NCBI RefSeq assembly: GCF_003076275.1
Contig: NZ_CP029064.1
Location: forward strand, 3,606,501-3,670,500
Reading direction: 5' to 3'
DNA from: Microbulbifer sp. A4B17
GTDB lineage: Bacteria; Pseudomonadota; Gammaproteobacteria; Pseudomonadales; Cellvibrionaceae
DNA length: 64,000 nucleotides
The notes below the pieces were generated by a model, which was not told the origin of the DNA, ran no database searches, and was given only the letters and a program-made list of their open reading frames with translations. Shown piece after piece: positions 36,309 to 44,108 of the stretch. Each line of letters opens with the position of its first letter. Position 1 is the first letter of the stretch. A program made the position numbers and the translations under genes.

Positions 36309-37067
36309 TTGATAGCTCTCAGCATAAACCTCAATAAAATCGCCTTAATTCGCAATTCCCGCGAAGGCAACTTTCCCGATGTGATCGCCCATGGGCGCAA
36401 ATGTCTGGATGCAGGGGCCCAGGGACTTACCGTGCACCCCCGTCCCGACCAGCGACATATACGCCCCGGCGATGTACGCGACCTGGCAAAGCTCTGCATT
36501 GGTCGCGAAGGTATTGAGTTTAATGTTGAGGGCAACCCCTTTGCCGCACCTCTGGGCGATTATCCAGGCCTGATACCCCTGGTTATGGAAACCAAACCAG
36601 ACCAATGCACCCTGGTGCCCGATACCAACGATCAGCTCACTTCAGACCACGGGTTTGACCTCAAACAGGACGGTGATCGATTGATTCCCATAATCGACGA
36701 ACTGAAAAATGCCGGTGTACGTGTAAGCCTGTTTATGGACCCAGATCTGGACCAGATCAGCCTGGCAAAACAAGTCGGCGCAGATCGTATTGAACTCTAT
36801 ACGGGCCCCTATGCCGAAGCCGTGGCCAAACAGAGTCCGGATCTGGAAGCGATTTTTTCCGCCCACTGCGCCGCAGCCGAACACGCGCAACAGCTGGGGC
36901 TCGGTATTAATGCCGGCCACGACCTCAACCTGGTCAACCTGCCGCGCTACCGTACTCTGCCGGGACTGCAGGAAGTCTCCATTGGCCACGCTTTCACCGT
37001 AGATGCTATCGACATGGGCCTGGAGAATGCCGTTAACGCCTATGTCGACTGCCTCGCCGGTAGCTGA
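36309..37067 (+). CDS. pdxJ: Pyridoxine 5'-phosphate synthase
   Basis: 252 aa TIM-barrel enzyme that condenses aminoacetone phosphate and deoxyxylulose phosphate in vitamin B6 synthesis. Landmarks: LSINLNKIALIRNSR, GLTVHPRPDQRHIRPGDV, ETKPDQCTLVPD, ELYTGPYAEA, GINAGHDLN and IGHAF. The start is TTG 36309, with GGGAG eight bases upstream. Two oddities. The sequence (NLNKIALIRN, LIPLVMETKP, LSLFMDPD-like region) recalls Bacteroidetes/alpha-type PdxJ more than E. coli PdxJ. It is also not in the usual era-recO-pdxJ-acpS setting. It overlaps the next gene by one base. Confidence 0.93.
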   Translation: MIALSINLNKIALIRNSREGNFPDVIAHGRKCLDAGAQGLTVHPRPDQRHIRPGDVRDLAKLCIGREGIEFNVEGNPFAAPLGDYPGLIPLVMETKPDQCTLVPDTNDQLTSDHGFDLKQDGDRLIPIIDELKNAGVRVSLFMDPDLDQISLAKQVGADRIELYTGPYAEAVAKQSPDLEAIFSAHCAAAEHAQQLGLGINAGHDLNLVNLPRYRTLPGLQEVSIGHAFTVDAIDMGLENAVNAYVDCLAGS

Positions 37068-37936
37068 TGCAAAGTCTCAATATTATTGGTGCCGGCCGCC
37101 TCGGCAAAACCCTCGGGCGGCTGTGGCAGGAAAGTGGTGTATTTCAGGTACAGTCAATTTATAACCGCAGCCTTGAAAGCGGCCTGGCTGCCAGCCGGTT
37201 TATTGGCGCTGGCAATGCAGTCGAATCTCTCGCAGCCATGCCGGCAGCAGATCTGTGGCTGATTGGTTGTATCGATAGCGAAATCGCTGTGTTTGCCCAC
37301 CAGCTTGCCGAAAACGGGCTTGTCGATGGAAATACCCTTGTATTCCACTGCAGCGGCGCACTCAGCTCTCAGATACTTGAACCATTAAAGCCCGCCCTAA
37401 TTGCCAGTGCCCACCCGGTTCACAGCTTTGCCGAACCGGAAACTTCACTGCAGACATTTGCCAGCACCAGTGTCGCCATCGAGGGAGATAGCCGAGCGAT
37501 AGAAATTCTCTCTGCAGCCTTCGCAGTCCTAGGCTGTGAGATCCTCACCATCGACCCGAACAACAAGTCCCTCTATCACGCCGGATCAGTCATTGCCTCG
37601 AACTATTTGACCACCCTGATGGACCTGAGTCTGCAGAGCTTTGCCGCCGCCGGCATCGAGCGGGACAGTGCCCTGCGCCTATTGGCGCCGATTGTATCTC
37701 AGACCCTGCAAAATAATATGACGCTGGGGCCGGAGAAGTCTCTGACAGGTCCCATTGCCAGGGGAGATGTGGAAACCGTTGGAGCCCAGGTGGAAAGCCT
37801 TGCCTCGGTAGATAGCCAGCTGGCACTTTGCTATCGCCATCTGGGCCTCGCCTGTGTAGAGTTGGCGCGGCGCGGCTCGCTCTCACCGGAGAGTGCAGCC
37901 AGATTGATCGAACTGCTGAGTGAGCCAACGCGGTGA
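37067..37936 (+). CDS. DUF2520 Rossmann-like protein
   Basis: 289 aa. The N-terminal NAD(P)-binding fold has IIGAGRLGKTLGRLW (GxGxxG) and the C-terminal helical domain is DUF2520 (SLYHAGSVIASNYLTTLMDL, ALRLLAPIVSQTLQN). It is related to pyrroline-5-carboxylate reductase-like dehydrogenases, but the substrate is unknown. Starts on the TGATG overlap with pdxJ and ends in a GTGA overlap with the next gene, so the three are translationally coupled. Confidence 0.9.
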   Translation: MQSLNIIGAGRLGKTLGRLWQESGVFQVQSIYNRSLESGLAASRFIGAGNAVESLAAMPAADLWLIGCIDSEIAVFAHQLAENGLVDGNTLVFHCSGALSSQILEPLKPALIASAHPVHSFAEPETSLQTFASTSVAIEGDSRAIEILSAAFAVLGCEILTIDPNNKSLYHAGSVIASNYLTTLMDLSLQSFAAAGIERDSALRLLAPIVSQTLQNNMTLGPEKSLTGPIARGDVETVGAQVESLASVDSQLALCYRHLGLACVELARRGSLSPESAARLIELLSEPTR

Positions 37937-38715
37937 AAGACTCCTCCGAATACCTGGAAAAAAAAGCCTTCTTCGACAGCCTCCTAACAATTTATGGGCG
38001 CAAACCCGTACTCGAAGCTCTCGAAGATTTATCTGTACCCGTCCATAAGTTACACCTGGCCAGCAGCAATCGGCGCGACCAGTTAATTCAGCGGATGGAG
38101 ACCCTGGCACAAGAACGCCAGATTGAAATCGCCTACTGGGATCGCAAAGGCCTATCCCGGATTTCAAAAAATTCCCGCCAAGACCAGGGGGTGGCCCTCG
38201 ATTTGGCCCTGCCCCACTACGGCAGGGCTGCAGACTTCTTGCGGGAAGTTGCCGTCCAGGGGCACCAAACCACCTACGAACTACTGGCCCTGGATGGCAT
38301 AACCAACCCGCAGAACCTGGGAATGATTATCCGCTCAGCCTGTGCGGGCGGAATCGATGGAATTATCCTGCCGAAAAAAGGCTGTGCCCAGATAGATCCC
38401 CTGGTCATCAAAGCCAGTACTGGCACACTATTCAAAACCCGGATTTTGCGCTGTGACAAACTGGCAGGCACCCTGGGAGACTTCCGCGAAGCGGGAGCCC
38501 AGATTTGCGGACTATCATCCCACGCCCGAACAACCTTGAAAGAGGTTTCCAGTAAGGTCTCCACAATTTTTGTATTGGGCAATGAGACCCACGGTGTCAG
38601 CGATACAGTTGCTTCACAGTGCAACGAGCTGGTACGTATCCCCATGCAAAATGATGTCGAGAGTCTGAATGTGGCAGTCACAGCGGCACTGATCAGCTTT
38701 CGCCGCGAAATCTGA
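37933..38715 (+). CDS. SpoU/TrmH-family RNA 2'-O-methyltransferase
   Basis: 260 aa SPOUT enzyme. An N-terminal substrate-binding part (YGRKPVLEALEDLSVPVHKL) is followed by the knotted catalytic domain with motif 1 GITNPQNLGMIIRSA, motif 2 FVLGNETHGVSD and motif 3 IPMQNDVESLNVAVTAAL. It resembles RlmB-like methyltransferases, but the target RNA is not determined. GTG start at 37933 overlaps DUF2520 by four bases. A 10-bp hairpin at 38724-38747 follows the stop. Confidence 0.9.
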   Translation: MKDSSEYLEKKAFFDSLLTIYGRKPVLEALEDLSVPVHKLHLASSNRRDQLIQRMETLAQERQIEIAYWDRKGLSRISKNSRQDQGVALDLALPHYGRAADFLREVAVQGHQTTYELLALDGITNPQNLGMIIRSACAGGIDGIILPKKGCAQIDPLVIKASTGTLFKTRILRCDKLAGTLGDFREAGAQICGLSSHARTTLKEVSSKVSTIFVLGNETHGVSDTVASQCNELVRIPMQNDVESLNVAVTAALISFRREI

Positions 38716-38723
38716 TTCTCTCT

Positions 38724-38747
38724 ATTGGGAGGCGCCTGCCTCCCAAT
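38724..38747 (+). terminator. Stem-loop after the SpoU gene
   Basis: ATTGGGAGGC / GCCTCCCAAT perfect 10-bp stem with a four-base loop; no T-run follows. Confidence 0.55.
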
Positions 38748-39030
38748 GCCCTGCAGACTCAATTTATCCCACCCACTCCACCTCAACTTATCCAGTGTTT
38801 TCCACTACCCACAGATTCTGTGGATATCTCTGTGATTAACTTAGAGCGGCGAGCCTCAAAGGCCCGTGATTTGGTCATTGTGACAATATGAAGAAAAAAT
38901 AGACAACCCTGGAAACGCTCAAAAAATCAACGAGTTAGGGAAAAGTTCAGAGCGTGGTTAGTTACAATCCGTACTAATTAAAGATCGAATAAAGAGGAAG
39001 GTCCTCTGTGGAAAATGAGACGCTGAACCC
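38748..39030. other. Gene-free stretch with several near-DnaA boxes
   Basis: No ORF. Near-matches to TTATCCACA occur at 38788 (TTATCCAGT), 38798 (TTTTCCACT), 38819 (TGTGGATAT, reverse, 8/9) and 39007 (TGTGGAAAA, reverse, 8/9). Could be chance. Confidence 0.3.
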
Positions 39031-39063
39031 AAAAAACAAAAGAAAGGGGTGCTAAGCACCCCT
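39031..39063 (-). terminator. Intrinsic terminator of guaA
   Basis: On the minus strand, AGGGGTGC-TTA-GCACCCCT is followed by a T-rich run (TTCTTTTGTTTTTT), 14 bases after the guaA stop. Confidence 0.85.
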
Positions 39064-39076
39064 ATCGATTCTGTAG

Positions 39077-40654
39077 TTACTCCCACTCAATTGTCGCGGG
39101 AGGCTTGCTGGAAACGTCATAAACCACGCGGGAAATATGTTCTATCTCATTGATAATTCGGTTGGAAACCTTCTCGATCAGCTCGTAGGGCAGATGCGCC
39201 CAGCGCGCCGTCATAAAGTCCACTGTCTCAACGGCACGCAGGGCTACCACATACTCATATCGACGGCCATCACCTACAACACCCACAGATTTTACCGGTA
39301 GGAATACGGCGAAGGCCTGGCTGGTTTTATGGTACCAATCGGCGTTGTGGAGCTCCTCGATAAAGATCGCATCTGCCTCCCTCAGGATATCGGCATACTC
39401 CCGTTTCACCTCACCGAGAATTCGCACGCCCAGGCCTGGGCCCGGGAAGGGATGGCGGTAAACCATATCGTAAGGCAAGCCCAGCTCCAGGCCGATCTTG
39501 CGCACCTCATCTTTGAACAGTTCGCGCAGAGGCTCAACAAGTTCAAACTGCATATCCTCCGGCAAGCCACCCACATTGTGGTGGGACTTAATCACATGAG
39601 CCTTGCCGGTTTTTGCAGCGGCAGACTCAATAACGTCGGGGTAGATAGTGCCCTGAGCCAGGAATTTCACGTCCTGTAACTTGGAAGCTTCGCGATCAAA
39701 AATCTCGATAAAGGTGTTACCAATGATTTTGCGTTTGGCCTCCGGGTCTTTTTCACCTTGAAGGCGCCCAAGGAAGTCCTCTTCCGCATCAGAGCGGATA
39801 ACGCGAACCCCCATATTGTCGGCGAACATCTGCATAACCTGATCGCCTTCGTTTTTACGCAAGAGGCCATTATCCACAAATACGCAGGTCAGCTGATCGC
39901 CGATAGCCTTGTGCAGCAAAGCAGCTACCACAGAGCTGTCGACACCACCGGATAAACCGAGCAGCACCTTGCCCTCGCCCACCTGATCGCGGACTTTAGC
40001 GATAGAGTCTTCGATAATATTGGCAGGAGTCCAGAGTTTCTCACACCCGCAAATATCAATCACAAAGTGCTCATAAATACGCATACCCTGCAGGGTATGC
40101 GTCACTTCCGGATGGAACTGCACACCGAAGAAATTCTTCTCTGCGTTGTACATACCGGCAATCGGACAGGAATCCGTGGAAGCCAGCAGCTCAAAGCCCT
40201 CCGGCATTGCCACTACCTTGTCGCCGTGGCTCATCCAAACATCCAGCAGAGCGCTGCCATCATCAGCGATATGATCTTTGATATCGCTCAACAGGCTGGA
40301 CTGGCCTTCAACTTTTACCTGCGCATAGCCGAATTCTCGAATATCGCTGCCCTGTACAGTGCCTCCAAGCTGATGAGCCATGGTCTGCATGCCATAGCAA
40401 ATGCCCAAAACCGGCACGCCCAGGTTATAAACCGCTTCCGGCGCGCGCGGGGAACCCTCTTCCGGTACCGACTCGGGGCCACCGGCGAGAATAATACCTT
40501 TGGGCTGATATTCACGAATTTCCTCTTCGGTCATATCGAAAGCGCGAATTTCAGAAAATACGCCCAGCTCGCGGACACGGCGGGCAATCAATTGTGTGTA
40601 CTGGGACCCGAAGTCGAGAATGAGTATTCGGCTGGAATGGATATCTTGGCTCAT
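39077..40654 (-). CDS. guaA: GMP synthase (glutamine-hydrolysing)
   Basis: 525 aa, same as E. coli. It converts XMP to GMP. The class I glutamine amidotransferase domain has Cys86 in GICYGMQ and FHPEVTHT. The ATP pyrophosphatase domain has the P-loop LSGGVDSSV, and the C-terminal dimerisation domain ends in the universal PPATIEWE. It lies downstream of guaB on the same strand, but the usual short guaBA spacing is stretched to 366 bases by a MITE-like element and a hairpin. Confidence 0.98.
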   Translation of the reverse strand: MSQDIHSSRILILDFGSQYTQLIARRVRELGVFSEIRAFDMTEEEIREYQPKGIILAGGPESVPEEGSPRAPEAVYNLGVPVLGICYGMQTMAHQLGGTVQGSDIREFGYAQVKVEGQSSLLSDIKDHIADDGSALLDVWMSHGDKVVAMPEGFELLASTDSCPIAGMYNAEKNFFGVQFHPEVTHTLQGMRIYEHFVIDICGCEKLWTPANIIEDSIAKVRDQVGEGKVLLGLSGGVDSSVVAALLHKAIGDQLTCVFVDNGLLRKNEGDQVMQMFADNMGVRVIRSDAEEDFLGRLQGEKDPEAKRKIIGNTFIEIFDREASKLQDVKFLAQGTIYPDVIESAAAKTGKAHVIKSHHNVGGLPEDMQFELVEPLRELFKDEVRKIGLELGLPYDMVYRHPFPGPGLGVRILGEVKREYADILREADAIFIEELHNADWYHKTSQAFAVFLPVKSVGVVGDGRRYEYVVALRAVETVDFMTARWAHLPYELIEKVSNRIINEIEHISRVVYDVSSKPPATIEWE

Positions 40655-40683
40655 GACTTACTCGATAACTGGATTAAATAACG

Positions 40684-40710
40684 GCAAACGGACCTTAAAG
40701 GTCCGTTTGC
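40684..40710. terminator. Hairpin upstream of guaA
   Basis: GCAAACGGACC / GGTCCGTTTGC arms of 11 bp around five bases, located 30 bases upstream of the guaA start within the guaB-guaA spacer. It could terminate or attenuate transcription into guaA. Confidence 0.5.
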
Positions 40711-40726
40711 TGCTTGTTCCGTCTTA

Positions 40727-40991
40727 GGGAGCCTATGAATAACTCCGTGATACCTCTGGCATGCAGAGCGGTTCACAATCAAGGCGCGGCTTCGCAGGAA
40801 TGTCTAGACCTTTCAAGAAGTCGCAACGCGGAGTGTGAATCGCTCTGCAAGCCCCGAAGGGCGGGCCTTGAAGGCCACAGCTGCTGCGTTGCAGCTCTTG
40901 CAAAGGGCTACGGCCATTCGCGGCGAGCTGCGCCTAACATCTGCAGCCTTCAAGGCCCGCAGAGGCATTACGGAGTTATTCAGAGGCTCCT
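40727..40991. mobile_element. MITE-like element, long copy (guaB-guaA spacer)
   Basis: 265-base non-coding element with terminal inverted repeats GGGAGCCTATGAATAACTCC and, on the other strand, AGGAGCCTCTGAATAACTCC, flanked on both sides by TA. The interior contains paired GC-rich arms (GGGCGGGCCTTGAAGGCC, CAGCTGCTGCGTTGCAGCT, GCGGCGAGCTGCGCC). A 176-base copy in the opposite orientation is at 62224-62399; this copy has about 90 extra bases near its left end that repeat part of the arm (GCAGAGCGGTTCAC). No transposase is encoded. Confidence 0.8.
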
Positions 40992-41020
40992 TAGTTTTTC
41001 ACCTGGAGAAGGTCGAAGGC

Positions 41021-42517
41021 TTAGCGTCGGCCCACCGGGTAGTTGGGGGCTTCTTTGGTAATTTGAACGTCGTGGACATGGGACTCACCCATACCGGCCG
41101 CAGTGACCCGTACAAACTCAGGGCGAGTGCGCATGGTCTCGATATCGACACTGCCGGTGTAACCCATGGCTGAACGCAAACCACCCATCATCTGGTGAAC
41201 AATGGCTGACAGCGGGCCTTTATAAGGCACTCGACCTTCGATGCCTTCCGGTACCAGCTTTTCAGCACCCTTACTCGCATCCTGGAAGTAGCGGTCAGAA
41301 GACCCCTGGGTGCGGGACATAGCACCGAGAGAGCCCATGCCACGGTAGGATTTATAGGTACGCCCCTGGTAGAGTTCGACCTCACCGGGCGCCTCTTCGG
41401 TACCGGCAAACATGGAGCCCATCATGACCGATGAGGCACCGGCAACGATCGCCTTGGAGATATCTCCAGAGTAGCGAATACCACCGTCGGCGATCATGGG
41501 GACACCGAACTCTTTCAGGGCTGTGGCAACCTCTGCAATTGCAGTCACCTGGGGCACACCAATACCCGTTACGATACGGGTGGTACAGATAGAACCGGGG
41601 CCAATACCGACTTTGACCGCATCCGCACCGGCCTCAACCAGTGCACGCGCCGCGTCAGCCGTGGCAATGTTGCCACCGATCACATCCACCTGGGGGTGCA
41701 TTTCCTTAATGCGGCGCACGCGTTCAATCACGTTGCGGGAGTGACCGTGGGCAGTATCCACAACCAGTACATCAACGCCGGCTTCTACCAATGCAGCTAC
41801 GCGATCATCGGTGTCCGGGCTGGTGCCCACAGACGCGCCCACACGCAGGCGACCGTCAGAATCCTTACAGGAGTTCGGGTACTGCTCTGCTTTGTTAAAG
41901 TCTTTAACAGTGATCAGGCCGCGCAACTCAAAATTGTCGTTAACGACTAAAACTTTCTCAATGCGGTGCTTGTGCAGCAGCTCTCGAACTTCGTCGGAGC
42001 TAGCATCTTCGTGAGCCGTTACCAGGCGCTCTTTCGGCGTCATAATGCTGGCAACACTGACATCGAGATCAGTTAAGAAGCGAACGTCGCGGCTGGTAAC
42101 GATACCTACCAGATCGCCACGATCCATTACCGGTACACCGGAAATATTGTGGTGACTGGTCAGCGCGATCAACTCGCGCACAGTGGCATCGGACTCAATA
42201 GTAATGGGGTCTTTTACAACACCGGCTTCAAACTTCTTCACCGCGCGAACGGCAAGAGCTTGCTCTTCTATCGACATACTCTTGTGAATAATGCCGATAC
42301 CCCCTTCCTGGGCCAATGCAATGGCCAGGCGAGCTTCCGTCACTGTATCCATAGCAGCGGACACAATGGGGATGTTCAGAGTAATGTTGCGGGAAAGTTG
42401 GGTTTTTAAACTCACATCCTTGGCCGTGACCTCGGAATATCCGGGCACAAGTAGGACGTCGTCAAAAGTGAGGGCTTCGCGCGCGATGCGCAGATTGGAT
42501 TCAGACATTGTTGACAC
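41021..42517 (-). CDS. guaB: Inosine-5'-monophosphate dehydrogenase
   Basis: 498 aa IMP to XMP dehydrogenase. The TIM barrel is interrupted by two CBS domains (about residues 100-215: [26 protein letters not shown]). The catalytic Cys311 is in [11 protein letters not shown] and the flap has GMGSLGAM. The start is probably GTG 42517, with GAGG five bases upstream; ATG 42508 is a family-like alternative but is 14 bases from that site. It is divergent from xseA and precedes guaA. Confidence 0.97.
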   Translation of the reverse strand: MSTMSESNLRIAREALTFDDVLLVPGYSEVTAKDVSLKTQLSRNITLNIPIVSAAMDTVTEARLAIALAQEGGIGIIHKSMSIEEQALAVRAVKKFEAGVVKDPITIESDATVRELIALTSHHNISGVPVMDRGDLVGIVTSRDVRFLTDLDVSVASIMTPKERLVTAHEDASSDEVRELLHKHRIEKVLVVNDNFELRGLITVKDFNKAEQYPNSCKDSDGRLRVGASVGTSPDTDDRVAALVEAGVDVLVVDTAHGHSRNVIERVRRIKEMHPQVDVIGGNIATADAARALVEAGADAVKVGIGPGSICTTRIVTGIGVPQVTAIAEVATALKEFGVPMIADGGIRYSGDISKAIVAGASSVMMGSMFAGTEEAPGEVELYQGRTYKSYRGMGSLGAMSRTQGSSDRYFQDASKGAEKLVPEGIEGRVPYKGPLSAIVHQMMGGLRSAMGYTGSVDIETMRTRPEFVRVTAAGMGESHVHDVQITKEAPNYPVGRR

Positions 42518-42553
42518 TCAAACCTCGAATAGGCGGGATTGGGTATCGGCGCG

Positions 42554-42582
42554 ATTATACCTCTACGCGCCCAAAGCGCAAA
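42554..42582 (-). promoter_or_regulatory. Putative stringent-type promoter of guaB
   Basis: Minus-strand TATAAT (complement of 42554-42559) with a 17-base spacer to TTTGCG, followed by the GC-rich discriminator CGCGCCG, as expected for a ppGpp-repressed guaB promoter. Confidence 0.5.
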
Positions 42583-42682
42583 CATCAATTTGCAGAAAAA
42601 CGGATTTGTACAGTAAAGCTCTTTACCTATAAGGGCGATACTGCAATATTGCTCCGCCCAATACGCCCGACGAGATTCACCG

Positions 42683-44035
42683 ATGCAGACAATTCCCCCT
42701 AGTCAAAATGCCAAGCGCAGCGTGCTGTCGGTAAGTGACCTGAATCGGGAAGTTAAACATCTTCTGGAAAGCAGTGTACCCCTTCTATGGATCAGTGGGG
42801 AGATTTCCAATTTTTCCATACCCAGCTCCGGGCACTGGTATTTTAGCCTTAAAGATGCGCGGGCCCAGGTGCGCTGCGCCATGTTTCGCGGTCGCAATCG
42901 CAGTGTCGCCTTTCGGCCACAAAACGGTCGCGAGGTTTTAATTCGGGCCAGGGTGAGCCTGTACGAAGGGCGCGGAGAATTTCAGCTGATTGTTGAGCAT
43001 ATGGAGGAGGCCGGCTTTGGCGCCCTGATGCGCCAGCTGGAACAGCTCAAGGCAAAACTGAATGCTGAGGGCCTGTTCGACACAAGCAGAAAACGCAACC
43101 TCCCGTTTTTGCCAACCAATATCGGCATCGTCACTTCACCAACAGGAGCAGCAATACGGGACATGATCCACGTACTGGACAGGAGACACCCTTCTGCAAA
43201 AATTGAAATCTGGCCGGTAGCCGTTCAAGGCCAGGGTGCCGCTCAGCAAATCGCGGCGGCGATTGAAAAAGCGGGCCGCAGTGGTCGCCACGATTTATTA
43301 ATTGTCGGTCGCGGCGGAGGTTCCCTGGAAGACCTCTGGTCTTTTAACGAAGAAATAGTCGCCCGCGCACTGGCCGCAAGCCCTACTCCCACTATTTCTG
43401 CAGTCGGTCACGAAACCGATACGACAATTGCAGATTTAGCCGCAGACCTGCGCGCACCAACCCCTTCTGCCGCAGCGGAAATCGCCAGCGCCAATGCTGC
43501 AGAAATTTTACAGCGGCTCGATCAGGTCCAGCGCAGATTGCACCGCGCTATGGACAACCAACTGAAGCATTTATCCCAACAGGTTCAATTGCGACGCAAC
43601 CGTTTGCGCCACCCCAAGGAGCAGCTCCTCAACCAAGCCCAACGCCTGGATCATTTGGAGATACGCCTGGTAGCAGCTTGCCAACAGCAAATCCAAAGTC
43701 GCAAATCCCAATTGGACTCCGCCTCCAGAGCTTTTGCCCACAACCTACCGACACACCGACTCGACAACAGTCGAAAGCAGTTAATCCAACTCAAGGGAAA
43801 CCTGGAACGTGCGATACAACTGATATTACAGCGCGGCAGCGACAAACTCTCCCACGGGGCCCAATTACTCCAAAATATCAGTCCCCTGGCAGTATTGCAG
43901 CGAGGTTACGCCATTGTTCTGGATTCAGAAAATTGCGCAATTCGCGATAGTTCAGAATTAAGTACCGACCAGCAAGTCCATATTAAACTGGCCAAAGGGA
44001 ACTTCACTGCAGAAGTGAAAACCATCGAAGACTAA
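42683..44035 (+). CDS. xseA: Exodeoxyribonuclease VII large subunit
   Basis: 450 aa (E. coli 456). An N-terminal OB-fold (LLESSVPLLWISGEISNF, SGHWYFSLKDARAQVRCAMF) is followed by the catalytic domain with GIVTSPTGAAIRDMI, GRGGGSLEDLWSFNEE and GHETDTTIADLAADLRAPTPSAAAE. A long coiled coil and C-terminal segment (LAVLQRGYAIV) follow. It degrades single-stranded DNA together with XseB, whose gene is not in the window. Divergent from guaB, a common arrangement. Confidence 0.97.
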   Translation: MQTIPPSQNAKRSVLSVSDLNREVKHLLESSVPLLWISGEISNFSIPSSGHWYFSLKDARAQVRCAMFRGRNRSVAFRPQNGREVLIRARVSLYEGRGEFQLIVEHMEEAGFGALMRQLEQLKAKLNAEGLFDTSRKRNLPFLPTNIGIVTSPTGAAIRDMIHVLDRRHPSAKIEIWPVAVQGQGAAQQIAAAIEKAGRSGRHDLLIVGRGGGSLEDLWSFNEEIVARALAASPTPTISAVGHETDTTIADLAADLRAPTPSAAAEIASANAAEILQRLDQVQRRLHRAMDNQLKHLSQQVQLRRNRLRHPKEQLLNQAQRLDHLEIRLVAACQQQIQSRKSQLDSASRAFAHNLPTHRLDNSRKQLIQLKGNLERAIQLILQRGSDKLSHGAQLLQNISPLAVLQRGYAIVLDSENCAIRDSSELSTDQQVHIKLAKGNFTAEVKTIED

Positions 44036-44108
44036 TTTCTTTAACAATTGAAGAGCGCAAATCAAGCGACACTATAATAATTTAGGTAGAGTGCCTTCGG
44101 AGCAATAT

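Noticed and set aside
40067..40681. 204-codon plus-strand frame opposite guaA
   Set aside because: Complementary to conserved guaA coding sequence; no start signal and no recognisable protein.
40714..41061. Open frames across the guaB-guaA spacer
   Set aside because: They run through the inverted-repeat element and the guaB 3' end; frame openness comes from GC-rich palindromes.
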